From positions 1 through 64,000 of the forward strand of contig CAVUZJ010000005.1 in NCBI GenBank assembly GCA_963745975.1: 64,000 bases of DNA. The letters run 5' to 3'. This document shows positions 24,762 through 33,329 of the stretch, in pieces. The position numbers and the translations under genes were made by a program. The notes under the pieces are model-generated. The model did no database searches. It was given only the letters and a program-made list of their open reading frames with translations, and was not told where the DNA came from. The stretch's first letter is position 1; each line of letters opens with the position of its first letter. This DNA is from JAKAWQ01 sp963745975 (GTDB lineage Bacteria; Pseudomonadota; Alphaproteobacteria; Acetobacterales; Acetobacteraceae).

Positions 24762-25535
24762 TCACAGCGTCTCGACATTGCCGCAGACGCCGATCGACTG
24801 GCCGGAGACGTTGCGTCCGAGCGGCGAGACGAGGAACAGCACCATTTGTGCCACGTCTTCCGCGCTCACCATGCGGCGGAGCGAGACCTTCTCGAGATAC
24901 CGTTTCTCCATCTCGGCGTAGGAGAGGCCGAGCTGGGCCGCGCGGGCGCGGATCACGCTTTCGATGCGCGGCCCCTCGACGACGCCGGGGAGGATCGCGT
25001 TGACCGCGATGCCGGCCGGCCCCAGCTCCTTCGCAAGGCTTTCGGTCAGTCCGATGACGCCGAACTTCGCGGCCGAGTAGGGCGTGCGGTACGCGTAGCC
25101 GTGGCGGCCGGCCGCCGAGGACATGTTGACGATGGCGCCGCCGCCGGCGGCCTTGAGCAGCGGCACGGCGCGCCGCGTGCAGAGGAACTGGCCGGTGAGA
25201 TCGACATCGATGCAGCGGCGCCACGCGGCGGGCTCGATCTCCTCGACCGCGCCGGTCGGCCCGGCGATGCCGGCATTGTTGACGAGCGCGTCGAGACCGC
25301 CGAGCGTGCGCCGGGCCGCATCGAACAGAGCGTCCACCTCGGCCTCGTCGGAGACGTCGGCCCGCGTCGTGCCCACGCCGAGCCGCTCGGCGCACGCGGC
25401 GAGCGCCGCCTCATCGACATCGCACACATGCACCCGAGCCCCCGCTGCCACCAGCGCGGAAACGATCGCAAGCCCGATCCCGCCGGCCCCGGCGGTGACG
25501 ACGACTCTCCGCCCTTCCGCGCGCATCCCGGCCAT
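24762..25535 (-). CDS. SDR-family oxidoreductase
   Basis: A 257-residue classical short-chain dehydrogenase. It has the TAGAGGIG cofactor motif, CDVDE at the second strand (Asp favours NAD), NNAGIAGP, active-site Ser in VNMSSAAG and YSAAK, and the C-terminal DVAQMVLFLVSPLGRNVSGQ. It is close to sugar or hydroxy-acid dehydrogenases, but the substrate is not evident. The fragment of a HEPN toxin ends directly upstream of its start, so this gene may have been brought next to a broken toxin-antitoxin pair. Confidence 0.85.
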   Translation of the reverse strand: MAGMRAEGRRVVVTAGAGGIGLAIVSALVAAGARVHVCDVDEAALAACAERLGVGTTRADVSDEAEVDALFDAARRTLGGLDALVNNAGIAGPTGAVEEIEPAAWRRCIDVDLTGQFLCTRRAVPLLKAAGGGAIVNMSSAAGRHGYAYRTPYSAAKFGVIGLTESLAKELGPAGIAVNAILPGVVEGPRIESVIRARAAQLGLSYAEMEKRYLEKVSLRRMVSAEDVAQMVLFLVSPLGRNVSGQSIGVCGNVETL

Positions 25536-25539
25536 TATT

Positions 25540-25608
25540 TTCCTCCCGGATCAGCTCAATGGCCTCGATGACGTCCGCGAGTTGGGCGACGGACGGCCGC
25601 ACCGCCAT
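25540..25608 (-). pseudogene. Truncated HEPN-like toxin gene
   Basis: The ATG at 25608 overlaps the stop of the MNT gene by ATGA, as in intact MNT-HEPN pairs. The first residues (PSVAQLADVIEAIELIREEN) look like the first helix of a DUF86/HEPN RNase. After about 23 residues the frame leaves that pattern and merges with the SDR gene. The catalytic RxxxxH motif of HEPN proteins is absent. The toxin is therefore gone while its antitoxin-type partner remains. Confidence 0.45.
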
Positions 25609-25901
25609 CAGAACACCTGCTGGGCCGAGGCCTCGATCCCCGCGCGCAGAACCGGATGCAGGCTGCGCCGTGTCATGATGTCGGTCTTCCGCCCGAGAAT
25701 CCTGGCCGCGGTTTCTTTCACGTCCATTAACTCGAAGAGCCCGAGCGATCCTTCGGGGTGGTCGAAGAACAGGTCCACGTCCGAATCCGCGCGGGCTTCT
25801 TCGCGCGCGGTCGAGCCGAACAAATAGAGGTGCTCGACCCCGAGCGCCCTCAGCTCGGCCTCGTGCTGCCTCAACCTCCTGATGACCTCTTCGCGTTCCA
25901 T
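25608..25901 (-). CDS. Minimal nucleotidyltransferase (MNT antitoxin type)
   Basis: A 97-residue minimal nucleotidyltransferase with the GSTAREEARADSDVDLFFD active-site motif (GSxAR followed by DxD). In HEPN-MNT systems this protein inactivates the HEPN RNase, in several cases by adding AMP to it. Here the following HEPN gene is truncated to about 23 codons, so it is either an orphan or acts on a HEPN elsewhere. Length and motif are complete. Confidence 0.82.
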   Translation of the reverse strand: MEREEVIRRLRQHEAELRALGVEHLYLFGSTAREEARADSDVDLFFDHPEGSLGLFELMDVKETAARILGRKTDIMTRRSLHPVLRAGIEASAQQVF

Positions 25902-25997
25902 GGCACCCCGCGCCGGCCGCCCCGCGAGCAGCGCCCGCTCACCCCGCAGGCGGGGGCACCACCCCTAAACACGCGCCTCTGCATTCCGCCGAAATCA

Positions 25998-26072
<75 letters not shown>

Positions 26073-26172
26073 GCCGAGCGCGCGGTATAGCCTCGGGGCC
26101 GCGCCCCGGGCAAGCAAGCAGGGCAGACGGACCGGGCTTGAACCGGCGGCCGTCGCGGCCGATCGTCCCGCC

Positions 26173-26343
26173 ATGTCCGAGCCTCCGCCAAAGCCCGCCC
26201 CGACCCCCTCGAAGGCCGCGCGCCTGGCGCGCGAGACGGCGGCGCTTCGCGAAAACCTCCGCCGTCGGAAGGAGCAGGCGCGCGAGCGGGAAGAAGCGGC
26301 CCGACCGGATGAGCCGCCGCCCAAGCGCCCCGCCGCGCCTTAA
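26173..26343 (+). CDS. Small charged protein of unknown function
   Basis: A 56-residue protein: a Pro-rich start (SEPPPKPAPTPSKAARLA), a basic helix (LRENLRRRKEQARERE) and a Pro-rich end. Short proteins with this LRxNLxxRKxQxR helix are common just upstream of dcd or murA in Acetobacteraceae and relatives, which supports it being real. The helix could bind nucleic acid; that is a guess. It is followed by dcd after 76 bp. Confidence 0.6.
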   Translation: MSEPPPKPAPTPSKAARLARETAALRENLRRRKEQAREREEAARPDEPPPKRPAAP

Positions 26344-26419
26344 GCGCGAGGTCCCTTTGCCCCGGCGCGGCGGCGTGCGCTAGACCCATCCCCCGTCTCG
26401 CCCAGGAGCCCCGCCCCCC

Positions 26420-26974
26420 ATGCCGGTGATGCCCGACCACTGGATCCGCCGCATGGCCGAGGACCACGGCATGATCGAGCCCTTCGTCGAACGCCAGCAG
26501 CGCACCGGCGTCATCAGCTACGGCCTCTCCTCTTACGGCTACGACGCCCGCGTCGCCGATGACTTCAAGCTCTTCACCAACGTCGATTCCCCGATCGTCG
26601 ATCCCAAAGCCTTCAACCCCGCGAGCTTCGTCGACCGAAAGGGCGAAACCTGCGTCATCCCGCCCAACAGCTTCGCCCTCGGCCACACGATCGAGTATTT
26701 TCGCGTCCCCCGCGACATCCTCGTCGTCTGCCTCGGCAAATCCACCTACGCCCGCTGCGGCATCATCGTGAACGTCACCCCGCTCGAGCCCGAATGGGAG
26801 GGCCAGGTCACGATCGAGATCAGCAACACTACCCCGCTCCCCGCAAAAATCTACGCCGGCGAGGGCATCTGCCAGTTCCTCTTCCTCAAGGCCGAGGAGG
26901 TGTGCGAGACGAGCTACGCCGACCGCGCCGGCAAATACATGCGCCAGCGCGGCGTCGCCCTTCCTCGCCTCTGA
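26420..26974 (+). CDS. dcd: dCTP deaminase
   Basis: A 184-residue dCTP deaminase making dUTP for thymidylate synthesis. Family signatures are ISYGLSSYGYDARVADDFKL, VVCLGKSTYARCGI and the catalytic Glu segment EWEGQVTIEISNTTPLP, ending with GEGICQFLFL. Full length and close to alphaproteobacterial homologues. First recognisable enzyme of the housekeeping block that continues with murA, 31 bp downstream. Confidence 0.95.
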   Translation: MPVMPDHWIRRMAEDHGMIEPFVERQQRTGVISYGLSSYGYDARVADDFKLFTNVDSPIVDPKAFNPASFVDRKGETCVIPPNSFALGHTIEYFRVPRDILVVCLGKSTYARCGIIVNVTPLEPEWEGQVTIEISNTTPLPAKIYAGEGICQFLFLKAEEVCETSYADRAGKYMRQRGVALPRL

Positions 26975-27005
26975 TCGGCGAACAGCCCAAAGGACGAACC
27001 CCACA

Positions 27006-28268
27006 ATGGATCGCATACGCATTCGCGGCGGCCGGCCGCTCTCCGGCGAGATCGCGATCAGCGGCGCCAAGAATGCCGCCCTGCCGCTGATGGCCGCCGC
27101 CCTCCTCACCGAGGAGCGCCTCGTCCTCACCAACGTGCCCCGCCTCGAGGACATCCGCACGATGATGATCCTCCTCGCCCAGCACGGTCTCGACGTCGCC
27201 TCGCTCGACGCCGAGCAGCGCTCGCTCGCCCTCGGCGGGCGCATCCGCAACACCGAGGCCCCCTACGACATCATGCGCAAGATGCGCGCCTCCATCCTTG
27301 TCCTCGGCCCCCTCCTCGCCCGCGCCGGCGAGGCCCGCGTCTCGCTCCCCGGCGGCTGCGCCATCGGCACCCGCCCCGTCGATCTCCACCTCAAGGGCCT
27401 CGAGCAGATGGGCGCCGAGATCCGCCTCGAGGGCGGCTACATCGCCGCCCGCGCCCCCGGCCGCCTCAAGGGCGCCAGCATCGTCTTCCCCTCCACTTCC
27501 GTCGGCGCTACGGAGAACCTCCTCATGGCCGCCTCGCTCGCCGACGGCGTCACCGAGCTCGTCAACGCCGCCCGCGAGCCCGAGATCGAGGACCTCGCCC
27601 ACTGCCTCAACGCCATGGGCGCGCGCATCACCGGCATCGGCACCGGCCGCCTCGCCATCGAGGGCGTGGCCCGCCTCTCCGGCGCCGAGCACGCGATCAT
27701 GCCGGACCGCATCGAGACCGGCACCTACGCCTGCGCCGCCGCCATCACCGGCGGCGAGATCATCCTCCGCAACGCCCGCCCCGACCATCTCGCCGCCGTC
27801 GCCCGCACGCTCGGCGAATCGGGCGTGGACGTAGCCGTTGCCCCCTCCGGTATGCGCGTCGCCCGCCGCAACGTCCTCGCCGGCGCCGACGTGATGACCG
27901 AGCCCTATCCCGGCTTCCCCACCGACCTCCAGGCCCAGTTCATGGCCGTGATGGCGGTCGCCGAAGGGGCCGCGATGATCACCGAGACAATCTTCGAGAA
28001 CCGCTTCATGCACGTCCCCGAGCTCAACCGCATGGGGGCGCGCATCAACGTCCACGGCGCGTCGGCGATCGTCCGCGGCGTGCCCGAGCTCTCCGGCGCG
28101 CCCGTGATGGCGAGCGACCTCCGCGCCTCGGTCTCGCTCATCCTCGCCGGCCTCGCCGCGCATGGCGAAACCACGGTCAACCGCGTCTACCATCTCGACC
28201 GCGGCTATGAGGCGCTCGAGGCGAAGCTCGCCGCCTGCGGGGCCGATATCGAGCGCCTCTCCGACTGA
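27006..28268 (+). CDS. murA: UDP-N-acetylglucosamine 1-carboxyvinyltransferase
   Basis: A 420-residue MurA, first committed step of peptidoglycan precursor synthesis. It has SGAKNAALPLMAAALL with the substrate-binding Lys and Asn, the catalytic Cys in LPGGCAIGTRPVDLH, and GYPGFPTDLQAQFMAV-like GFPTDLQAQFMAVMAV at the C-terminal domain. The Cys means it should be sensitive to fosfomycin-type adducts, unlike the Asp variants. It precedes hisG, a common order in this group. Confidence 0.95.
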   Translation: MDRIRIRGGRPLSGEIAISGAKNAALPLMAAALLTEERLVLTNVPRLEDIRTMMILLAQHGLDVASLDAEQRSLALGGRIRNTEAPYDIMRKMRASILVLGPLLARAGEARVSLPGGCAIGTRPVDLHLKGLEQMGAEIRLEGGYIAARAPGRLKGASIVFPSTSVGATENLLMAASLADGVTELVNAAREPEIEDLAHCLNAMGARITGIGTGRLAIEGVARLSGAEHAIMPDRIETGTYACAAAITGGEIILRNARPDHLAAVARTLGESGVDVAVAPSGMRVARRNVLAGADVMTEPYPGFPTDLQAQFMAVMAVAEGAAMITETIFENRFMHVPELNRMGARINVHGASAIVRGVPELSGAPVMASDLRASVSLILAGLAAHGETTVNRVYHLDRGYEALEAKLAACGADIERLSD

Positions 28269-28350
28269 GCGGCAGGGCCGCGCCCGCTTCCCTTCCGCGC
28301 CCGCCGACACGGTGCTAGAGGGCGGCCGCGATCGCCTCCGGAGCCCGCGC

Positions 28351-29070
28351 ATGACCGCCGTTCCGTCCGCCATCCGCCCGGGCGCCCCGCCCGCCGGCGC
28401 GCCGGCCGCGCCCCTCGTGCTCGCCCTGCCCAAGGGCCGCATCCTCGACGAGTGCGCGCCGCTCCTCGCCCGCGCCGGCATCCGCCCCGCCCCCGACTAC
28501 GCCGACGAAGCGAGCCGGCGCCTGCGCTTCCCCACCGACGATCCCGGCCTCGACGTCGTCCGCGTCCGCCCCTTCGATGTCGCGACCTTCGTCGCCTTCG
28601 GCGCCGCGGCACTCGGCATCTGCGGCGCGGACGTGCTGATGGAGTTCGACTATTCCGAGATCTACGCGCCCCTCGATCTCGGCATCGGGGCCTGCCGCAT
28701 GGTCGTCGCCGAACCCGCCGAAGGGGCCGGTTCGGAGGACCTCCGCCGCCTCTCGCGCGTCCGCGTCGCCACCAAATACCCCAACACCGCCCGCCGCCAT
28801 TTCGCCGCGCGCGGCATCCAGGCCGACGTCGTGACGCTCAACGGCTCGGTCGAATTGGCCCCCGGCCTCGGCATCGCCGGCCGCATCGTCGATCTCGTCC
28901 AGACTGGCTCGACCCTCGCCGCCAACGGCCTCGTCGTCTCCGAGGTGATCGCCCCGGTCACCAGCCGCCTCATCGTCAACCGGAGCGCGCTCAAAACCAG
29001 CGGCGAGGCGCTCTTCTCCCTGATCGCCCGCTTCCGCGCCGCCCTCGATGCCCCCTTGGCTCATGGCTGA
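28351..29070 (+). CDS. hisG: ATP phosphoribosyltransferase, short form
   Basis: A 239-residue HisG of the short type (no C-terminal regulatory domain), first enzyme of histidine synthesis. Motifs are LALPKGRILDECAPLL, GICGADVLMEF, the PRPP site region ELAPGLGIAGRIVDLVQTGS, and the start of a C-terminal helix. Short HisG needs HisZ for activity and feedback control; no hisZ is in this window. An Ala/Pro-rich stretch (about 8-23) precedes the conserved domain. Overlaps hisD. Confidence 0.92.
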   Translation: MTAVPSAIRPGAPPAGAPAAPLVLALPKGRILDECAPLLARAGIRPAPDYADEASRRLRFPTDDPGLDVVRVRPFDVATFVAFGAAALGICGADVLMEFDYSEIYAPLDLGIGACRMVVAEPAEGAGSEDLRRLSRVRVATKYPNTARRHFAARGIQADVVTLNGSVELAPGLGIAGRIVDLVQTGSTLAANGLVVSEVIAPVTSRLIVNRSALKTSGEALFSLIARFRAALDAPLAHG

Positions 29071-30352
29071 GCGCCTCTCAACCGCCGCTCCCGGCTTCGA
29101 AGCCGCCTTCGCCGCCTTCCTCGCTTCCCCCCGCGGCCAGGCCGCCTCGGTCGAGACCGCCGTCGCCGCCATCATCGAAGCCGTCCGCGCCGACGGCGAC
29201 GCCGCCCTCTGCGACCTCACGCGCCGCTTCGACCGGCTCGATCTCACTCCCGCCGAGCTGCGCATCCGCCCCGCCGAGATCCTCGCCGCCGCCGAAGCCG
29301 TCCCTGAATCCCAGAACGCCGCGCTCCGCCTCGCCGCCGAGCGCATCGAGGCCTTCCATCGCCGCCAGCTCCCGCCCGACTTGGCACTCACCGACCCCGC
29401 CGGCGTCCGCATGGGCCTCCGCTGGCGCCCGCTCGACGCCGTCGGCATCTATGTCCCCGGCGGCAAGGCCGCCTACCCCTCCACCGTGCTGATGAACGCG
29501 ATCCCCGCCCGCGTCGCCGGGGTTCCGCGGATCGTCATGGCCGTGCCCTGCCCCGGCGGGGTTTTTCCCCCGCTCGTCGCCGCCGCCGCCCGCTTCGCCG
29601 GCGTCACCGAGGCCTACCGCGTCGGCGGCGCCCAGGCCGTCGCCGCGCTCGCCTACGGCACGGCTTCCATCGCGCCGGTCGATCGCATCGTCGGCCCCGG
29701 CAACGCCTATGTCGCCGAGGCCAAGCGCCAGGTCTTCGGCCGCGTCGGCATCGATTCCATCGCCGGCCCCTCCGAGGTCGTCATCCTCGCCGACGCCGCC
29801 AACGATCCCCGCCTGGTCGCGATCGACCTCCTCGCCCAGGCCGAGCACGACGAGCTCGCCCAGGCGATCCTGATCACCGACGACGCCGCCTTCGCCGACC
29901 GTGTGGAGGCGGCGCTCGCCGCCGAGCTGAAAACACTCCCCCGCGCCGCCATCGCGGGCGCGAGCTGGCGCGAGCAGGGCGCCACGATCGTCGTCGCCGA
30001 CTGGGAGGAGGCCGCCCGGCTCGTCAACCGGATCGCGCCCGAGCATGTCGAGCTGATGCTCCCCGAGCCCGAGCGCGTCTTCGCCCTGATCCGCCACGCC
30101 GGCGCCGTCTTCCTCGGCCGCCACGCCCCCGAAGCGCTCGGCGATTACGTCGCCGGCCCCAACCACGTGCTGCCCACCAACCGCACCGCCCGCTTCTCGT
30201 CGGGCCTCTCGGTGCTGGACTTCCTCAAGCGCACGAGCTTCGTCGCCGCCGATCGGGCGGCCCTCGCCCGCATCGGCCCGGCCGCGATCACGCTCGCCGA
30301 AGCCGAAGGCCTCACCGCGCACGCGCGCAGCATCAAGCTCCGCCTCGCTTGA
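29063..30352 (+). CDS. hisD: Histidinol dehydrogenase
   Basis: Last enzyme of histidine synthesis, oxidising histidinol to histidine with two NAD. Characteristic blocks are DAVGIYVPGGKAAYPSTVLM, VDRIVGPGNAYVAEAKRQVF, AGPSEVVILAD and the zinc/catalytic LAQAEHDELAQAILIT, with Glu and His in RIAPEHVELML. ATG 29063 overlaps the hisG stop by 8 bp; an in-frame ATG at 29048 would add five residues. Full length (429-434 residues). Confidence 0.94.
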   Translation: MAERLSTAAPGFEAAFAAFLASPRGQAASVETAVAAIIEAVRADGDAALCDLTRRFDRLDLTPAELRIRPAEILAAAEAVPESQNAALRLAAERIEAFHRRQLPPDLALTDPAGVRMGLRWRPLDAVGIYVPGGKAAYPSTVLMNAIPARVAGVPRIVMAVPCPGGVFPPLVAAAARFAGVTEAYRVGGAQAVAALAYGTASIAPVDRIVGPGNAYVAEAKRQVFGRVGIDSIAGPSEVVILADAANDPRLVAIDLLAQAEHDELAQAILITDDAAFADRVEAALAAELKTLPRAAIAGASWREQGATIVVADWEEAARLVNRIAPEHVELMLPEPERVFALIRHAGAVFLGRHAPEALGDYVAGPNHVLPTNRTARFSSGLSVLDFLKRTSFVAADRAALARIGPAAITLAEAEGLTAHARSIKLRLA

Positions 30353-30425
30353 CCTTGCAGGACCCCGCGCTCATGTTCCGCTCCGATTTGCGGCCGCCCA
30401 GGGACGGCCCGGGAACGGAGTATTG

Positions 30426-30644
30426 ATGTCGAAGGAGGACATGATCGAGTTCAGCGGCACGGTGACCGAGCTGCTGCCCAACGCGATGTTCCGGGTCAAG
30501 CTCGACAACGAGCACCTGGTCCTGGCCCACACGAGCGGGAAGATGCGGAAGAACCGCATCCGCGTCCTCGCCGGGGACCGCGTGAACGTCGAGATGACCC
30601 CCTACGACCTCACCAAGGGACGGATCACCTTCCGCTTCAAGTGA
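30426..30644 (+). CDS. infA: Translation initiation factor IF-1
   Basis: A 72-residue S1/OB-fold protein: MSKEDMIEFSGTVTELLPNA, LAHTSGKMRKNRIRVLAGD, DLTKGRITFRFK. Essential small factor binding the 30S A site. ATG at 30426 with CGGAG upstream; a TTG directly before it is not needed. The stop overlaps the GTG of maf. Confidence 0.96.
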   Translation: MSKEDMIEFSGTVTELLPNAMFRVKLDNEHLVLAHTSGKMRKNRIRVLAGDRVNVEMTPYDLTKGRITFRFK

Positions 30645-31219
30645 GCCCGCTGCTCCTGGCTTCCGCGAGCCCGCGCCGCCTCGAGCTGCTGGCCCAGATC
30701 GGGATCGTCCCGGAAGCCGTGCTCGCCCCGGAGATCGACGAGACGGCGCTGAAAGGCGAGCGGCCCCGGGCGCGGGCACTCCGCCTCGCCCGGGCCAAGG
30801 CCGAGGCGCTTGCGTGCACGGACGGGGGCCGCGTTTTCATGCTCTCTGCCGACACGATCGTCGCGGTGGGCACCCGCATGGTCGGGAAAACCGACGATCC
30901 CGCCCAAGCTCGCCGCGCGCTCACCCTCCTCTCGGGCCGCCGCCACCGCGTCATCACCGCAATCGTCCTCACCGCCCCGGACGGACGCAAAGCCGAGCGG
31001 CTCTGCGAAACGACGGTCGCGTTCGCCCGCCTAAGCGGCGAACAGCTCGACTCCTATCTCGCCAGCGACGAATGGCGCGGCAAAGCGGGTTGCTACGCGG
31101 TCCAGGGCCGCGCCGCCGCCTTCATCCGCGCGATCTCCGGCAGCTACTCGAACGTCGTCGGGCTGCCGCTCTTCGAGACCGCCCAGCTCCTGAGGGGCTT
31201 CGGCTGGCACATCCCGTGA
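30641..31219 (+). CDS. maf: Maf-family nucleotide pyrophosphatase
   Basis: A 192-residue Maf protein. It shows SPLLLASASPRRLELLAQIG at the start, the metal-binding LSADTIVAVGTRMVGK, SGRRHRVITAI, and GCYAVQGRAAAFIRAISGSYSNVVGLPLFET at the end. Members hydrolyse non-canonical or m7GTP/dTTP nucleotides and help house-cleaning or division control. GTG start overlaps the infA stop (GTGA), and its own stop overlaps the next gene in the same way, so infA-maf-rne/G-yacG are translationally coupled. Confidence 0.92.
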   Translation: MSPLLLASASPRRLELLAQIGIVPEAVLAPEIDETALKGERPRARALRLARAKAEALACTDGGRVFMLSADTIVAVGTRMVGKTDDPAQARRALTLLSGRRHRVITAIVLTAPDGRKAERLCETTVAFARLSGEQLDSYLASDEWRGKAGCYAVQGRAAAFIRAISGSYSNVVGLPLFETAQLLRGFGWHIP

Positions 31220-32259
31220 GGATCCTCGTCGCCGCAAGCCCCGGCGAGACCCGCGCCGTTTCCCTCGACGCCGAGGGCCGCATGGTCGATGTCGCACTCT
31301 TCCGCCCCGCCGCGCCGGACGGCATCGGCGATCTCTTCCGCGGCCGCGTGACCGCTATCGCCCCCGCCCTCGGCGGCGCCTTCGTCTCCTTGGGCGATGG
31401 CCCGGACGGCTTCCTCCCCGATACCGAGGGCGCGGCCGGCCTCGCCGAGGGCGCGCTCGTTGCCGTGCGCATCATCCGCGCCGCCCAATCCGCCAAAGGC
31501 CCGCGCCTCTCCGCCCGGCTCGACGAAGCCCCGCCGCCCGGCCCCGTCGGCCTCGTTCGTCGCGGCCCGGATCCCGTCCGCCGCCTCGCCGCCCTCTTTC
31601 CCGACGCGCCCCTCGAGCGCACCGGCCTCGCCTTCGATCCCGCGCTCGAGGCCGAGCTTGCCGCCCTCGCCGAGCCCGTCGTCGCCTTGCCCGGCGGGGC
31701 GACGCTGCGCATCCACCCCACGCCCGCCCTGGTCGCGATCGACCTCGACGCCGGCGCCGCCGCGTCCGGCCGCGGCCCCGCGCGCGCGACCCACCGCGCC
31801 CTCAACCGCGCCGCCATTCCCGAGATCGCGCGCCAGATCCGGCTCCGCAATCTTTCCGGCGCCATCCTCGTCGATCTCGCCGGCCTCAGCCCCCGCGAAC
31901 GAAGGCCGCTCGCCGAAACATTCAGGGCCGCGCTGGCGCCCGACCCGCTCGGCCCCCGCTTCCTCGGCTTCACCGCGCTCGGGCTTGCCGAGATCGTCCG
32001 GCCGCGCGTCGCCCCGCCGCTCCACGAGCTCCTGCTCACCCCCCACGCCGCCGGCCTCGCCGCGCTGCGCGCCCTCGCATTGGAAACCCTCGCCGCCCCG
32101 GCCGGCGCCTGGGCGCTCCGCGCCGCGCCTACCGTCGTCTCGGCGCTCGAGCAGGACCAGTCCGCGCTCGCCGAGCTTGCGCGGCTGACCGGCCGCTCCC
32201 TTATCCTCCGGAGCGACCCCGCGCTTGCGCGCGCACGCTGGAGTCTCGACCCGCTATGA
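31216..32259 (+). CDS. Short ribonuclease E/G-family protein
   Basis: A 347-residue member of the RNase E/G family. An S1-like domain (DLFRGRVTAIAPALGGAFVS, then DGPDGFLP) is followed by the RNase H/DNase I-like core with the acidic segments AILVDLAGLSPRER and LGFTALGLAEIVRPR. It lacks the zinc-link CPxC and the long disordered scaffold, so it cannot be a canonical RNase E. Such compact forms occur in this maf-rne/G-yacG order in alphaproteobacteria. A role in rRNA or mRNA maturation is likely. GTG start coupled to maf. Confidence 0.8.
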   Translation: MRILVAASPGETRAVSLDAEGRMVDVALFRPAAPDGIGDLFRGRVTAIAPALGGAFVSLGDGPDGFLPDTEGAAGLAEGALVAVRIIRAAQSAKGPRLSARLDEAPPPGPVGLVRRGPDPVRRLAALFPDAPLERTGLAFDPALEAELAALAEPVVALPGGATLRIHPTPALVAIDLDAGAAASGRGPARATHRALNRAAIPEIARQIRLRNLSGAILVDLAGLSPRERRPLAETFRAALAPDPLGPRFLGFTALGLAEIVRPRVAPPLHELLLTPHAAGLAALRALALETLAAPAGAWALRAAPTVVSALEQDQSALAELARLTGRSLILRSDPALARARWSLDPL

Positions 32260-32438
32260 CCACCCCCTGCCCGATCTGCGGCAAGCCGACCGTCTCGCGC
32301 TTCCGCCCCTTCTGCAGCCGCCGCTGCGCCGATGTGGATCTCGGCCGCTGGTTCACGGGCCAGTACCGCATCCCGCTCGCCCCGGAGACCGAGCCCGAGG
32401 ACCCGGATGCGCTTGATCGCGATCAGGGCATGGGTTAA
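32256..32438 (+). CDS. yacG: DNA gyrase inhibitor YacG
   Basis: A 60-residue zinc-ribbon protein with the pattern CPICGK and FCSRRCADVDLGRWFTGQYR, ending in an acidic tail. YacG binds GyrB and limits gyrase activity. The start overlaps the preceding stop (ATGA), last gene of the coupled series before tRNA-Phe. Confidence 0.92.
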   Translation: MTTPCPICGKPTVSRFRPFCSRRCADVDLGRWFTGQYRIPLAPETEPEDPDALDRDQGMG

Positions 32439-32470
32439 TTCCGGCCGGCCCCACGGCCGCCCCCAAGGAT

Positions 32471-32546
32471 GCCCAGGTAGCTCAGTTGGTAGAGCATGCG
32501 ACTGAAAATCGCAGTGTCGGTGGTTCGATTCCGCCCCTGGGCACCA
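32471..32546 (+). tRNA. tRNA-Phe (GAA)
   Basis: 76 nt with encoded CCA: acceptor GCCCAGG/CCTGGGC, D arm AGCTCAGTTGGTAGAGC, anticodon loop ACTGAAAATC with GAA, T-loop TTCGATT. A degenerate stretch similar to the right end of the 196-bp hairpin repeat follows at about 32580-32640. Confidence 0.96.
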
Positions 32547-32659
32547 CTCCAAAAATTTCTCAATAAAACCAACCGCCCTCACCGGCCGCCAAAACGAAAG
32601 GGTCGCAAGGGCTCAACTCCTTGGGCGGTCGGTATAAGCTCGCAACGCCACGATAGCGT

Positions 32660-33058
32660 CTACGACAGCAGACGGGCACGCTCGCCTCGCCCTTCCATTA
32701 GCGTCACGGCCTTCCTATCGAAGGAAAGGAAGATCTCCGCGCCAAGCCAATTGCCTTCATAGGCGACGATGCCATCGGCAAAGTCGCCTCCCGCATCCAG
32801 AACAGCCAACCCGGCCTCCACCGCTGGCCGGTTCACCACAACATTTCCGGCGTTGACCAAGCGCCGGATCGCTTCGGCTACCTCGGCGGAAGGGATTTTG
32901 TATCCCCGCGACAGCACCCAGACCAGTTCGCAAAGCGCCGGTAGCGCCAGGGCGACGAGACTTGCATTCGCCAGCTCGGCCTGAGCGATCTTGCTCTGAC
33001 GCTCGTCGGCGCCAGTCATGGCCCGGACGAGAACGTTGGTATCGGCTGTGATCTTCAC
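32660..33058 (-). CDS. VapC-like PIN-domain toxin
   Basis: A 132-residue PIN-domain nuclease. Acidic residues expected at the metal site are Asp in ITADTNVLVRAMTG, Glu in ALCELVWVL, and the Asp cluster in GGDFADGIVAYEG and LSFDRKAV. PIN toxins of VapBC systems cut tRNA or rRNA. The start overlaps the AbrB-type antitoxin gene by 4 bp. It lies right after tRNA-Phe, a common landing area for mobile modules, but no att repeat is seen here. Confidence 0.85.
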   Translation of the reverse strand: MKITADTNVLVRAMTGADERQSKIAQAELANASLVALALPALCELVWVLSRGYKIPSAEVAEAIRRLVNAGNVVVNRPAVEAGLAVLDAGGDFADGIVAYEGNWLGAEIFLSFDRKAVTLMEGRGERARLLS

Positions 33059-33306
33059 CGCTTGCCGGCCCAGCCTTGGCTGGCGATCTCATCGATTTCC
33101 TCGATCGACAGGGATGGGCCCTTCTCCCTCTTTAGAGAATCGAAGACGTCCGAGATCCTGCCGGTCGGCCGCTCGGCCCTCATCTCGATCCTGCCGTCGG
33201 GAAGCTTGTCGACGGCAATTTTCTCGCCGGGGTGCACGCCCAGATGCTTCAGGATATCCTTCCGCAGCGTGACTTGGCCCTTGGCGGTGACAGTGAGCGT
33301 GCTCAT
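33055..33306 (-). CDS. AbrB/VapB-type antitoxin
   Basis: An 83-residue swapped-hairpin AbrB DNA-binding protein: STLTVTAKGQVTLRKDIL, then HLGVHPGEKIAVDKLPDGRI, with an acidic C-terminal tail for toxin binding (SLSIEEIDEIASQGWAGKR). I choose ATG 33306, preceded by GAGG; an upstream ATG at 33318 overlaps that ribosome binding site. First gene of the pair, and probably repressing its own promoter at 33330-33358. Confidence 0.85.
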   Translation of the reverse strand: MSTLTVTAKGQVTLRKDILKHLGVHPGEKIAVDKLPDGRIEMRAERPTGRISDVFDSLKREKGPSLSIEEIDEIASQGWAGKR

Positions 33307-33329
33307 CGCGTGCCTCATGTGAAGCCGTA

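Noticed and set aside
32580..32640. A third copy of the 196-bp hairpin repeat after tRNA-Phe
   Set aside because: Only short pieces (GGCCGCCAAAACGAA, CAAGGGCT) resemble it and the hairpins are broken; at best a remnant.
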